A DNA stretch of 64,000 nt from positions 1 through 64,000 of the forward strand of contig SVNH01000011.1 of the NCBI GenBank assembly GCA_015067005.1, in the 5' to 3' direction. Made by a program: the position numbers and the translations under genes. Shown in pieces: positions 1 through 8,563 of the stretch. Numbering within the stretch: the stretch's first letter is position 1; every line of letters begins with the position of its first letter. Under the pieces are notes generated by a model, which was not told where the DNA came from, searched no databases, and was given only the letters and a program-made list of their open reading frames with translations. The stretch comes from Ruminococcus flavefaciens (lineage in GTDB: Bacteria; Bacillota; Clostridia; Oscillospirales; Ruminococcaceae).

Positions 1-62
1 AGCTGTTCTTGCGTTAATCCTGCTTTCGTTCTTAATTCTGCAATCTTCTGACCGGTCAGCAT
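1..62 (-). CDS. XRE-family HTH regulator, N-terminal fragment
   Basis: The gene starts at the ATG at 62 and runs off the left edge, so only about 20 residues are visible. They read MLTGQKIAELRTKAGLTQEQ, which is the first helix and start of the second helix of a lambda-repressor-like (XRE) DNA-binding domain. An AGAGGTGG ribosome-binding site lies 7-8 bases before the ATG, and a consensus promoter is just upstream. The family is clear; target and effector domain are outside the window. Confidence 0.8.
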   Translation of the reverse strand, partial: MLTGQKIAELRTKAGLTQEQ

Positions 63-90
63 TTTATCACCACCTCTTTTCCTCATTTTC

Positions 91-119
91 ATTATAACGT
101 ACTATTCCGAAAAAGTAAA
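91..119 (-). promoter_or_regulatory. Sigma-A promoter of the XRE regulator
   Basis: On the minus strand TTTACT (114-119) and TATAAT (91-96) are separated by exactly 17 bases. The promoter drives the HTH gene starting at 62. Confidence 0.75.
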
Positions 120-221
120 GAAACCATTTGTGACACATCATATAGATCTATGACTCGCCCTATATTGAACGTAAAAAGCACCTCAGAGCCGTCCGAGCCT
201 GCGGAGCGGGAAACTTAACCG

Positions 222-259
222 AAAAAAAGCGACCCCTGAGAAACGTTCCCAGAGGTCGC
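222..259 (-). terminator. Rho-independent terminator after the dockerin gene
   Basis: Read on the minus strand, a GC-rich stem (outer arms GCGACC/GGTCGC) is followed by seven T residues. It lies about 100 bases after the stop codon of the secreted dockerin protein. Confidence 0.75.
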
Positions 260-362
260 TGTGCGTATCGACGTTCCCAACACCTGCAAGGCTGCCCTCA
301 CAGGTGTGGTATCGTTATTAGCATTAAGCCCTTTATTGTAAATTATAATGAAATATAGAAAA

Positions 363-2387
363 TCACGGCGCAGGAGTAGCTTTGAAATTAACAGTTATCT
401 CTGAACGAACATCATCGAGATAAGTTTTTCCTCCACATCGTATCTTGCTCAGGGTATAGTATGTCTTCGAGCATTCTTCGGTTACATGGCAATCAACAAG
501 ATAGTTCCATATATCGGCATCCATAGCAGGCGACATCATTCCGATGAAATTATCATCTTCATCATAGAGCCTTACGTCCTCTACATAACAGAATTCAGGC
601 AGTTCACTCACAATCAAATCCAGTTCGACCTTTGGATCACCCAGACCGTATTCTGAATATCGAGAGTTTAGCTGAAACTTATCGGCAGATATTTCAGGTC
701 GGTATATAACAAACTTTTCTCCGTCCTTGATATCCATATATGGAAACTCATCGGAGCCTTCTGCAATATACACCAGTGTATCATCGGTTATCTTCAAGTA
801 TATGGTTTTGTTTTCCATACCGATAAGGCTCACTGTATCTCCATCTATCTTCCAGTCTCCACCGTCCATATAGCTGCTAAGCTTACCGGGAGAATAGAGA
901 AATCGTCCATTTTCATTGAATGAAAGTGTACAATATCCGCCTGCGCCTTCCTTTTCATACGCAAATATCTTTCCTGCAATGGAAACCGGTTCAACCGAGT
1001 CATCGCCCCAAAACATTTTTCTAACGCTTTCAAAATCTGAATCCATTATTTCGTAGGACGCTTCTGAGATTCGTATGGGGATTATTGCTATCATATCATC
1101 GTTAATGCTGTATGATGACAATATTACCTTCATCTCTTCAATAGTTGCACCGTTATTGGTCAAGGCTATTATTTCTTCATCGGTCTTGTTACGATTTGTT
1201 CCCATCAGAAGTCCACACTTATAGCCGCCATCGGTCTCCTGCCATAAATAGACTTCCAGTCCCTTGAAGGTTTCCTGATCATAGTATTCAGGAAACTTCG
1301 TTTTCAAATCTGTATCTGACTGAACAGTACCACCATAAAGCAAAGCTCGCTTCATCAGGCACAGGTCAAATACATCAAGCTTATTGTCTGCACAGAAGTC
1401 CACAGCCTTCCAATTAGCAAGATTCGTATCAGGAACGGCAAGCAGCCATTTCTGTAGAAGCACCACATCGGAGATATTGAAAGCACCATCATTATTTACA
1501 TCGCCTGATGCTATCGAATCGTCTGAAACCAATGATACTTTCTTTACATTACCAAACTGCTCAGGATATGTTTCAAGAATACCGTCTGTATAGGTAACCT
1601 CATATTTCATGCCAACGCTGGGATTAACACCGGTGTCGATGTATTCCATTGATAAAGTGAGGCGTTCGTTTGAGTTCGGGCGGTTGGTAGGTTTCACAAG
1701 CAGATATTTATCGTGTACCTCCACAACCTCGACTGTCATTGTATCTGTTATGGTTCCGGTCTGTTTTGCAAGCGGTACTACCATATGATCATTGTATAGC
1801 GCATAGGTATAAACATCGCCAACCTCACAGTCAAGAGGATCAAGACCAAGCGAGGAGGCGAATGTGCTTAATCCATAATAGTATTCTTTGCCGGCAGCAT
1901 CCATATAACGTATGCTCCAATGTGATGAGCCGTCATAGGTTTTGCTTGTGACGCTCATGTCTTTCTTTTCCATAAGGTCAGGGCAGTTGCCAGCTTTAAT
2001 CAACTCTGCACCTTCATCGAGCGTATAATAATAAACATGAGCATTAGCTGGATCATCTTTCGCCGGATACACTTGCGTCATAGGGACATCTCCCTCAGCA
2101 ACGAAAATGTCTCCATAGGCAAGACCTGCCGGTGCATTTTCCCATATAACCTTGTCGGCATTATAGCTTCCATCTGATTTTGGATACAGATAGCGGAATT
2201 GTGGCACACTATTTTTGTAGGTGCCGACATAGACAAAGAACTGATCTTCGTTATTGAATAAGAGATCGGAAGATTTTGTGTCATCCGCCGCATTTCCATA
2301 ACTGATAGCAGCACTGTTTGAGAGCGTAGGCACGAGCATACATATGCTCAAAGCGACTGCGCTTAGCTTTGTTACAAAGCGTTTCAT
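363..2387 (-). CDS. Secreted dockerin-containing protein
   Basis: The product is 674 residues. The start at 2387 is chosen because AGGAGG sits 7 bases upstream and the protein then opens with a clear signal peptide (MKRFVTKL, then a hydrophobic core). The frame stays open further upstream but crosses the promoter. Around the middle there are two calcium-binding dockerin half-repeats, GDVNNDGAFNISDVVLLQKW and a second with DFCADNKLDVFDLCLMKR, so it may dock onto a cohesin scaffold at the cell surface. The flanking regions match nothing I recognise, and no glycosidase motif is evident. The dockerin is internal rather than terminal. Role beyond surface or cellulosome association is unknown. Confidence 0.8.
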   Translation of the reverse strand: MKRFVTKLSAVALSICMLVPTLSNSAAISYGNAADDTKSSDLLFNNEDQFFVYVGTYKNSVPQFRYLYPKSDGSYNADKVIWENAPAGLAYGDIFVAEGDVPMTQVYPAKDDPANAHVYYYTLDEGAELIKAGNCPDLMEKKDMSVTSKTYDGSSHWSIRYMDAAGKEYYYGLSTFASSLGLDPLDCEVGDVYTYALYNDHMVVPLAKQTGTITDTMTVEVVEVHDKYLLVKPTNRPNSNERLTLSMEYIDTGVNPSVGMKYEVTYTDGILETYPEQFGNVKKVSLVSDDSIASGDVNNDGAFNISDVVLLQKWLLAVPDTNLANWKAVDFCADNKLDVFDLCLMKRALLYGGTVQSDTDLKTKFPEYYDQETFKGLEVYLWQETDGGYKCGLLMGTNRNKTDEEIIALTNNGATIEEMKVILSSYSINDDMIAIIPIRISEASYEIMDSDFESVRKMFWGDDSVEPVSIAGKIFAYEKEGAGGYCTLSFNENGRFLYSPGKLSSYMDGGDWKIDGDTVSLIGMENKTIYLKITDDTLVYIAEGSDEFPYMDIKDGEKFVIYRPEISADKFQLNSRYSEYGLGDPKVELDLIVSELPEFCYVEDVRLYDEDDNFIGMMSPAMDADIWNYLVDCHVTEECSKTYYTLSKIRCGGKTYLDDVRSEITVNFKATPAP

Positions 2388-2441
2388 AATCATACCTCCT
2401 TCGTTAGAGTTGAGCGTAAGAGCATTAAATCCCTTATTATA

Positions 2442-2470
2442 ATTATACGGAAAATTATTGAAAAAGTCAA
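2442..2470 (-). promoter_or_regulatory. Sigma-A promoter of the dockerin gene
   Basis: Minus-strand TTGACT (2465-2470) and TATAAT (2442-2447) with a 17-base spacer, about 50 bases upstream of the start codon at 2387. Confidence 0.8.
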
Positions 2471-2502
2471 GCAAATTATACATATTCATAAAATGTTGTA
2501 GA

Positions 2503-2522
2503 ATATATATATATATATATAT
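2503..2522. repeat. AT dinucleotide microsatellite
   Basis: Ten uninterrupted AT units upstream of the dockerin promoter. Such tracts can change length by slippage, but this one lies outside the -35/-10 spacer, so phase variation is not directly implied. Confidence 0.9.
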
Positions 2523-2590
2523 CAACTATATATTGTGTATTTTGTGCAATGTGTGCAGCCCGATATTATGCTATGGGGAAAGTATTGCGG

Positions 2591-2667
2591 CTCCGAGCAG
2601 TTTCAGCCTGCGGAGCGTGAAGAACATCATATAATAAGCGCAGCCCTCAGAACGAATCTGGGGGCTG
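2591..2667. repeat. Hairpin repeat unit shared with 185-260
   Basis: The sequence AGCCTGCGGAGCG followed about 30 bases later by a stem-loop (CAGCCC..GGGCTG, 2641-2667) mirrors the arrangement at 185-260, where the same 13-mer precedes the dockerin-gene terminator. The two units flank the dockerin gene as direct repeats. The rest of 2668-2970 holds one further hairpin (CTTATTCC/GGAATAAG, about 2810-2838) and no gene I can support. Confidence 0.5.
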
Positions 2668-2970
2668 TTGTTAGTATTCAGTTCCAATAGAGTGCCTTAC
2701 AATTACGGCGCGCGCCATAATGATAATATCAGTTTATGCGGAACAGAAATCAGGTGTACCAATAGGCTAAACCCTGTTGATAACGCCAATCACTTGAAAA
2801 GAAAAAGGCTTATTCCCGTACCGCACAGGAATAAGACCTAATATATACCGAAATATGGCTGCTTTGCTATCACTAAATTTCCGTTCTGCCATTTTGGGCG
2901 GCAGCAGTAGATACATAGAAAGCAGATCACGCCTGTTGTCTATGGAATAATAATGTCAGGAGGAAAAGAT

Positions 2971-4047
2971 ATGAATAACTACTTTATGAGCGGTAAGCTG
3001 ATGCATAAGGCTTCCGACCACAACACCAAACGCTGTGAGGTTGAGAAATGGGTATTCCTTCCTCACTCCGACTTTGAAAGACTGAAAGCCAACCCATATC
3101 AGGAACATGAAGCGATAACCGCCGCCAGGGATCTTATGTACGAAGACAAGAATGCCTACCACTGCATTATGCTGCTTGATGAGTATGGTGAAGACGGACT
3201 GCTCATCGAGGCTGAAGGCTTTGACTATCCCCGTCTTTCTATGTTCGTTCCCGATGCAGCTCTTATCTATGAACGTTATAAGACATCAGAGGCTGAACTG
3301 AAGCTACATGATATGATCAGGGATACTGTTGAAAAGATTGCTGCACTTGTTCATACAGATAAGACGGACTTCACATCGGCTGATATGATCGATATGGACG
3401 AGGTCGAGAGCCTTGTCAAAAATGCTATCGTACAGCAGCTCGCAATGAGAGATGACATCAAAGTGGCTCAGAACACAGACATAGGAGTCGACTTTCAGCC
3501 GGATATCCACGTCGAGGCAAAGGAACTTACAGAGCTGAAGTTCTACTGCCCCCTTAAAGTTCAGCGTGAGATTCAGCCTTCATTTGATGAGGAGGAAGAA
3601 GAGTTCTATGAAGATGCTGAGGAACTCTCAGACTTTGAGATCCTTGAGTACCAAAGTGAGATCAGCGATGCGATTGAGGCTTATCAATGCGAGGTCGAAG
3701 AAAACAGAGGTATAATGGCTTACCTCGACGACAGAAAGCGTTTTGCTGATAAGGTATACTCTATATTCCCCTCTGTTGAAAAAGTCGGTGACAGGCTCAT
3801 GGGCGTATTTAAATGCCAGATTTGCTGCGAGCTTGATAGCTATGAGTATGACGAATTGCTTCAGGAGCTATCCGGTCAAGCAAGTGATGGCTGGGGTGAA
3901 GGTTTTGAGCAGCATGAGATCCATACTTCCGAAGGAGATATCTATGTCAGCTTCTATGATACCTGCGGTGCATGGGAGCTTATGACAGAGGAAGAAGTAA
4001 AGGTGGCTTCCGATACGCCGACTGAGGATGTCGGGCTGAGAATGTGA
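2971..4047 (+). CDS. Hypothetical acidic protein, first gene of the accessory island
   Basis: The product is 358 residues. The ATG at 2971 is preceded by AGGAGG at a good distance; an ATG 18 bases earlier lies before that site and is unlikely. The middle is very acidic (a run EEEEEFYEDAEEL) and predicted helical. The C-terminal part has SDGWGEGFEQHEI, which I associate with hypothetical proteins of Firmicute mobile elements, from memory only. No catalytic motif or membrane segment is seen. It is followed at 13 bases by the next gene and probably forms an operon through the macrodomain gene. Function unknown. Confidence 0.65.
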   Translation: MNNYFMSGKLMHKASDHNTKRCEVEKWVFLPHSDFERLKANPYQEHEAITAARDLMYEDKNAYHCIMLLDEYGEDGLLIEAEGFDYPRLSMFVPDAALIYERYKTSEAELKLHDMIRDTVEKIAALVHTDKTDFTSADMIDMDEVESLVKNAIVQQLAMRDDIKVAQNTDIGVDFQPDIHVEAKELTELKFYCPLKVQREIQPSFDEEEEEFYEDAEELSDFEILEYQSEISDAIEAYQCEVEENRGIMAYLDDRKRFADKVYSIFPSVEKVGDRLMGVFKCQICCELDSYEYDELLQELSGQASDGWGEGFEQHEIHTSEGDIYVSFYDTCGAWELMTEEEVKVASDTPTEDVGLRM

Positions 4048-4060
4048 GGTGAGATACTTT

Positions 4061-4558
4061 ATGATAAATGTAAATATACGATATAAAGGGAAAGAGCTAT
4101 CAACGGTATTGCCCAAAAGTAGTAACGAGCTGAATGCAGATCTCAAAAAGGCAGGAATAGACCTGCCCGCTGAAAAACTCAAGCTTAGAAGCAGTCCCAA
4201 AGATCAGTATCTCGTTGGTCTCTATACCAATAACCCACTTGATGATCTCATTATTGATAGATTATGTAATAATGATAATCTATTTGAACTCAATAATCTT
4301 TGTGGGGTTCTGGATAATGTTACAGATCATGATACAATCGTTAAAACAATCCTGATTAGTGATGCCAGATGCATAAACGGCATAAAAAAGTTATTCGCAG
4401 ACCGCTTTATAGAGTTTTCCGATAAACTGGTACTGAACACGTTCCTTGAGACAAAGCCTACCGGTTTTGATGTCAAAAGATGTATTATCGAAAAGGCTAT
4501 CGCAGTAAGACATTGGAAAGCCTTGACAAGCAGTAAAGCTTGTGATATCATAGTCTAA
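4061..4558 (+). CDS. Hypothetical protein, possibly mobile-element accessory
   Basis: The product is 165 residues. The ATG at 4061 is preferred over an in-frame GTG at 4049 because GAGGTGAG lies 6-7 bases upstream of the ATG. The N-terminus, MINVNIRYKGKELS, looks like a beta strand and helix of a small globular domain. The rest is mixed alpha/beta with NNDN/NNLCG loops and no motif I can name. It lies between the acidic protein and the phosphoesterase, all on one strand with short gaps. Antirestriction-like proteins of conjugative elements often sit beside proteins of the preceding type, but I cannot assign that here. Confidence 0.6.
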   Translation: MINVNIRYKGKELSTVLPKSSNELNADLKKAGIDLPAEKLKLRSSPKDQYLVGLYTNNPLDDLIIDRLCNNDNLFELNNLCGVLDNVTDHDTIVKTILISDARCINGIKKLFADRFIEFSDKLVLNTFLETKPTGFDVKRCIIEKAIAVRHWKALTSSKACDIIV

Positions 4559-4591
4559 AATACAGAAGAATAATGAAAGCTGGTGAAAAGA

Positions 4592-5275
4592 ATGGTATAT
4601 ATAACAGGAGATATACACGGTGACCTCGATCCAATATATGAATTGTTCATAAGACATAAACCATCAAAAGATGATATTATCGTTATTCTAGGCGATGTCG
4701 GAGTAAACTATACAGGTACTCTAAATGATAAAGGACTCAAGACAGCCATGAGCAAACTTGAATCCACATTCTTCTGCATTCACGGAAATCATGAGAACCG
4801 TCCTCAAAATATAGCTTCATACAAGGAAAAAGAATGGAACGGTGGTCGTGTTATGTATGAAGAAGACTTCCCCAACCTATTATTCCCTATAGATGGTGAG
4901 ATATTTGATATTGAAGGAAAGAAATGCATAGTTATCGGCGGAGCTTACAGCGTTGATAAGTTTTACCGACTGAGAAATGGCTACAGATGGTGGCCAGACG
5001 AGCAGCCTTCTCCGAAAATCAAGGAATATGTTGAAAAGCAACTCTCAGAAAACAAGGTAGACGTTGTGTTTCCACATACCTGTCCAGCCAAGTATATACC
5101 AACAGAATGCTTTCTTTCAGGAATAGATCAATCCAGAGTCGATAACAGCACAGAAGAATGGCTTGATACCATCGAGGACAAGATTGAATATGAAGCATGG
5201 TATCTTGGGCACTGGCATACAGACAAGCGAATAGATAAGATGCACTTCCTGTTCCACGGCGTTGAAGTGCTGTAA
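4592..5275 (+). CDS. Calcineurin-like metallophosphoesterase
   Basis: The product is 227 residues. Four metal-binding motifs of the calcineurin-like phosphoesterase family are present in order: GDIHGD near the N-terminus (Asp and His), GDVG (Asp), GNHE (Asn and His) and GHWH near the C-terminus (two His). A further PHTCPAKYIP segment lies between. The ATG at 4592 follows GGTG; a GTG three codons earlier is the alternative. These enzymes hydrolyse phosphomono- or diesters with two metal ions. Substrate is not visible, but the macrodomain gene 15 bases downstream and KptA nearby suggest an ADP-ribose phosphate or RNA-end phosphate (inference). Confidence 0.85.
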   Translation: MVYITGDIHGDLDPIYELFIRHKPSKDDIIVILGDVGVNYTGTLNDKGLKTAMSKLESTFFCIHGNHENRPQNIASYKEKEWNGGRVMYEEDFPNLLFPIDGEIFDIEGKKCIVIGGAYSVDKFYRLRNGYRWWPDEQPSPKIKEYVEKQLSENKVDVVFPHTCPAKYIPTECFLSGIDQSRVDNSTEEWLDTIEDKIEYEAWYLGHWHTDKRIDKMHFLFHGVEVL

Positions 5276-5290
5276 GAAAGGTCAATTATT

Positions 5291-5827
5291 ATGAGTAAAA
5301 TAGAGTTAATAAATGCCTCATGTGCAGATCAGACGGTAGATGCAGTAGTAAATGCTGCAAACAGCGGTTTATGGGCTGGCGGTGGAATCTGTGGCGTTAT
5401 ATTCCAGAAGGCAGGTCTCAAGGAGCTGACACAGGCTTGCTCTGCGTATAAGACTCCCTTAAATGACGGAGACGCTGTTATAACTCCTGCATTCAACATG
5501 ACAAATGCAAAGAATATAATTCACGCTGTAGGTCCTGATTTCTCATATACTCCTACAGCTTTTAAGGAGTTATTCGATGCGTACTATAATTCTCTGTGCG
5601 TATTAAAGGAAAATGGGCTTCACAGCATATCATTTCCGCTTATAAGCTCAGGTATCTTTGGCGGTGATCTGCCGGATCCTGCCGGTGAGTCTACTAAGCA
5701 GTGCTGCAGAGCATACAATAAGTTCATTGCTGACTATCCTGATTATGAGATAGATGTAAAGCTTTGTGCTTTTACGTCCAGAGAAATGGCATCAGCTCAG
5801 AATGTTTTCAACAAGTTTATAAAATGA
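5291..5827 (+). CDS. Macrodomain protein, ADP-ribose binding or hydrolysing
   Basis: The product is 178 residues, the size of a stand-alone macrodomain. It has the phosphate-binding loops VNAANSGLWAGGGICG near residue 20 and SFPLISSGIFGG near residue 115, both diagnostic of the MacroD/Appr-1''-pase family. Such proteins remove ADP-ribose from proteins or nucleic acids, or process ADP-ribose 1''-phosphate. The Asn-Ala-Ala-Asn catalytic loop is intact. It is the last gene of the run from 2971 and ends just before a 17-bp perfect hairpin. Together with the phosphoesterase and KptA it fits handling of ADP-ribose by-products. Confidence 0.88.
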   Translation: MSKIELINASCADQTVDAVVNAANSGLWAGGGICGVIFQKAGLKELTQACSAYKTPLNDGDAVITPAFNMTNAKNIIHAVGPDFSYTPTAFKELFDAYYNSLCVLKENGLHSISFPLISSGIFGGDLPDPAGESTKQCCRAYNKFIADYPDYEIDVKLCAFTSREMASAQNVFNKFIK

Positions 5828-5867
5828 CAAATCACTCCCTGTGTGTAATGCACAGGGAGTGATTTGT
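5827..5867. terminator. Perfect 17-bp hairpin after the macrodomain gene
   Basis: ACAAATCACTCCCTGTG pairs perfectly with 5851-5867 around a 7-base loop, directly after the stop codon. No long T-run follows, so it may act in both directions or protect the 3' end. A 10-bp version of the core (ACTCCCTGTG/CACAGGGAGT) recurs at 28793-28823, upstream of the second KptA copy. Confidence 0.65.
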
Positions 5868-5916
5868 ATCAATTATTTAGCAAAAGCAGATTGTATATAT
5901 TTTTCGTGAAAAATAC

Positions 5917-5945
5917 TTGCATAAAATATTATTTAGTGGTATAAT
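5917..5945 (+). promoter_or_regulatory. Sigma-A promoter of the AbiL-like pair
   Basis: TTGCAT (5917-5922) and TATAAT (5940-5945) with a 17-base spacer, 30 bases upstream of the ATPase start. The pair is therefore its own transcription unit inside the island. Confidence 0.8.
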
Positions 5946-5975
5946 AAAGAAAATGAAGTATTAGGAGCTGATATA

Positions 5976-7265
5976 ATGCTTATCTCTTTAAAGGTCAATA
6001 ACTGCTTTATTTATAACACAGAAACAGAGTTTACTATGCGCTCTGATATGCGAAACAAGCATTTTCCAAGCAATGTAGTTTCCGTAAACTCCACTAATGT
6101 GCTGAAATCAGCAATAATAATGGGACCAAATAATGTCGGAAAGACTAACTTTGTTAAATGCATTGATGCTGTAAGAGGCATCATGCTCAATGAGGGAAAG
6201 CGAATGGTTCCGAATATATTCAATGCAGATAAGAACTGCGAATTCGCAATATCTTTCTGTGATAACAGTTTTGAATATAGCTTTGAGCTGAAGTATGATT
6301 TTCCTAAGAATGACTATATTTTTGAGAAGTTCTCAAAAATCACTTATGATGTCCATAAGAACAAGAAAGAAACAATAATTCTGCTCAGGGATACAAAAAA
6401 CAAGGAATACATCTGCAATACAGAAGACGAGGAAGAAAAGAATGCTGTTATTTCAGCAATGAAGGTAACTGCAAAAAATAACCTTTTGATCTACCTTCTT
6501 GATACCTCTCAGTTCTCTGTTTTGTCTGATATAAAGGATATCATTACCTCATTTGCCAAGAAGATAGATATCGTTGATATGAATAATATCCCGATGAAGA
6601 AAACTATCGAAATGCTAAAGATGTCAGATGGCAAGACACAAAAGATAGTAAATTTCATTATTAATGCTGACCTGTACCTTGAGAATTATCAGTATCTTAA
6701 AGCTGGCAATGCCGATAATGATATCATCAAGGTATTAGATCCAAATGGTGAGCTAAACCTACAGGAAAAGGTTTTAAAAGGCTCAGAAACATTTATGGAT
6801 CAGCTCCATTTGTTCTCGACCTATAAAGGTCTGACTGTTCCAAGTCTTACTTTTGACTCAACCGGCACAAAGAAGATAGCTTGTCTTGCAAGCTATGTTA
6901 TAGATGCCCTTGAAAATGGTCGTATACTTGTAGTGGATGAGCTTGATAACAGCCTGCATTTCAAGCTCGTTAGAGCTATAATAGCAATGTTTAACAACGA
7001 ACTCAACACCAAGGCACAGCTTATCTGCACGGTTCACGATATTACTCTGCTTGACTGCCAGAAGCTGTTCAGAAAAGAGCAGATATGGTTTGCTCATAAA
7101 GACATGGAGAATGCGTATCTGTATTCATTATCTGAATTCACAGCTGAAAAGGACGGAGTAAGAGATACAAGCGACCTTGTTGAAAAATACAAACGTGGCG
7201 TATTTGGTGCTCTTCCTGAGCCTGATTTGTTCGAATCTTTGCTGGAGGTGCAGAATAATGGCTAA
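5976..7265 (+). CDS. AbiLi/RloA-like AAA15/21-type ATPase
   Basis: The product is 429 residues, an OLD/SMC-like ATPase of the AAA_15/AAA_21 type. Walker A is GPNNVGKT (residues 50-57), Walker B with D-loop is ILVVDELDNSLH near residue 320, and a switch histidine occurs in TVHDITLLD. The ABC signature is degenerate (STGTKK), as is common in this class. Start from ATG at 5976 after AGGAG. The stop overlaps the next gene by 8 bases. ATPases of this type paired with an RloB protein make up AbiL abortive-infection systems and the RloAB pair of restriction loci. In such pairs the ATPase is thought to sense phage and release the toxic partner. Confidence 0.8.
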   Translation: MLISLKVNNCFIYNTETEFTMRSDMRNKHFPSNVVSVNSTNVLKSAIIMGPNNVGKTNFVKCIDAVRGIMLNEGKRMVPNIFNADKNCEFAISFCDNSFEYSFELKYDFPKNDYIFEKFSKITYDVHKNKKETIILLRDTKNKEYICNTEDEEEKNAVISAMKVTAKNNLLIYLLDTSQFSVLSDIKDIITSFAKKIDIVDMNNIPMKKTIEMLKMSDGKTQKIVNFIINADLYLENYQYLKAGNADNDIIKVLDPNGELNLQEKVLKGSETFMDQLHLFSTYKGLTVPSLTFDSTGTKKIACLASYVIDALENGRILVVDELDNSLHFKLVRAIIAMFNNELNTKAQLICTVHDITLLDCQKLFRKEQIWFAHKDMENAYLYSLSEFTAEKDGVRDTSDLVEKYKRGVFGALPEPDLFESLLEVQNNG

Positions 7266-7887
7266 ACCTCCAATTAGTTATAGACACAGAGTATGTGTTA
7301 TATGCGAAGGACTTGAAGATACTGAATACTTCAACAGGCTTCTTCAGCTTAATGTATGGCGTACAGACATTTATGACTTCTATCCGATTAACGCCAAAAG
7401 TGCTTCAAATATTTTCGCAAGATACCAGGATGCGTACAATAACGACGCCTACGAAGTTATACTTGTGTTTTGTGATACAGACAAGGCTCCATACAGAGAG
7501 TATTCTTTGATCAAGAGCAAAATCAACGGTTTCCATGCTAAATCCGGAGTAACCGATAAGGTGGTCATCTTCGCCAATCCATGTACAATGCAGATCGTAT
7601 TGTCGCATTTTGGGGATGCAGACCTACGAAATCAAGGAAAAAAGACTAATGGAAGAATAATAGAGGAACTAACCGGAGTTGCCAATTATGACGCCCATGC
7701 TGATCAGGTCAAGGAGCTTTGCTCAAAGATATTCAAGCGAAGCTATCCAGAAATGCGTGAACGTGTAAAAGAAATGGATAAGGGGGATGAAGTATCAGGA
7801 AGCACGAACTTCATTCATTTCCTTGATAAGTTTGAAAATGAGGATATTTCTTGGATAAGCGATATTAAAGAATACCTTGAGCAATAA
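7258..7887 (+). CDS. AbiLii/RloB-like effector
   Basis: The product is 209 residues. The ATG at 7258 has GGAGGTG upstream and overlaps the ATPase stop by 8 bases, which implies translational coupling; the open frame extends 27 codons further up but without a comparable site. The N-terminus has VICEGLEDTEYF, and about 60 residues on comes VFCDTD, giving the Glu and Asp-x-Asp arrangement of a TOPRIM-like metal site. This matches RloB/AbiLii proteins as I know them. The likely role is a nuclease effector freed when the ATPase senses infection (family knowledge plus inference). DUF4435 of PARIS is an alternative partner type, but the RloB N-terminus fits better. Confidence 0.75.
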   Translation: MAKPPISYRHRVCVICEGLEDTEYFNRLLQLNVWRTDIYDFYPINAKSASNIFARYQDAYNNDAYEVILVFCDTDKAPYREYSLIKSKINGFHAKSGVTDKVVIFANPCTMQIVLSHFGDADLRNQGKKTNGRIIEELTGVANYDAHADQVKELCSKIFKRSYPEMRERVKEMDKGDEVSGSTNFIHFLDKFENEDISWISDIKEYLEQ

Positions 7888-7995
7888 TACTTAACATTTA
7901 AGGCAACAGGAATAATATACTCGTAAGTTACTAACTCGTAATTCACTTAATTGAAAGATGTGTATATTCAAATTCCATTTGAATGAGGTGATAAG

Positions 7996-8550
7996 ATGAA
8001 CGAATTATCGAAATATCTGTGTTTACTCCTTCGACACCAGCCTGAGAAAGCAGAGCTTGATATGGACGAGCACGGCTGGGTATCGGTCGAACAGCTTATA
8101 GACGGCGTTAATCGCCACAGCAGCTATAAGCTGGATCGTGAACTGCTGGAACAGATAGTATCCGATGATAACAAGGGCCGATACAGATTTGATGATAAAC
8201 ACAAAAAGATCAAGTGCTGTCAGGGACACTCTGTTCCTTGGGTAGAGCCTGAGTTGGAATACTGCGAGCCGCCTGAGTTCCTGTACCATGGAACGACTAC
8301 AAAAGCTCTTGAAGCCATTGAAGAAAGCGGTGCAATTAATAAGATGCAGCGACACGCTGTACATATGCAGGCTGATATAAGCAAGGCATGGCAGTCTGCC
8401 GAGCGCTGGCATAAAACTCCTATTGTTCTGAAAATAGCAGCATTGGAGATGAACAAGGACGGATTTAGGTTTGGAGTTACTGAGAACGAGGTATGGTGTA
8501 CCGAGGAAGTGCCTGTGAGGTATATCTGTGACAGGGTATATAGCAAGTGA
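7996..8550 (+). CDS. kptA: RNA 2'-phosphotransferase, copy 1
   Basis: The product is 184 residues, the usual bacterial Tpt1/KptA length. The reaction moves an RNA internal 2'-phosphate to NAD+, giving 2'-OH RNA, nicotinamide and ADP-ribose 1'',2''-cyclic phosphate. Visible motifs: LLRHQPE (Arg13-His14 of the catalytic quartet), GRYRF near residue 62, QGHS near 76, YHGT near 97 and RHAVHM. ATG at 7996 follows GAGGTG. It is followed at 13 bases by its acidic partner. A nearly identical second copy lies at 28912-29466. The biological role in bacteria, which lack yeast-type tRNA splicing, is unsettled. Confidence 0.9.
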   Translation: MNELSKYLCLLLRHQPEKAELDMDEHGWVSVEQLIDGVNRHSSYKLDRELLEQIVSDDNKGRYRFDDKHKKIKCCQGHSVPWVEPELEYCEPPEFLYHGTTTKALEAIEESGAINKMQRHAVHMQADISKAWQSAERWHKTPIVLKIAALEMNKDGFRFGVTENEVWCTEEVPVRYICDRVYSK

Positions 8551-8563
8551 CAGAGGTGAAAAA

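Noticed and set aside
5976-7887. PARIS system in place of AbiL
   Set aside because: The second protein has the N-terminal EGxxDxxYF pattern of RloB rather than DUF4435, though a formal search should decide.
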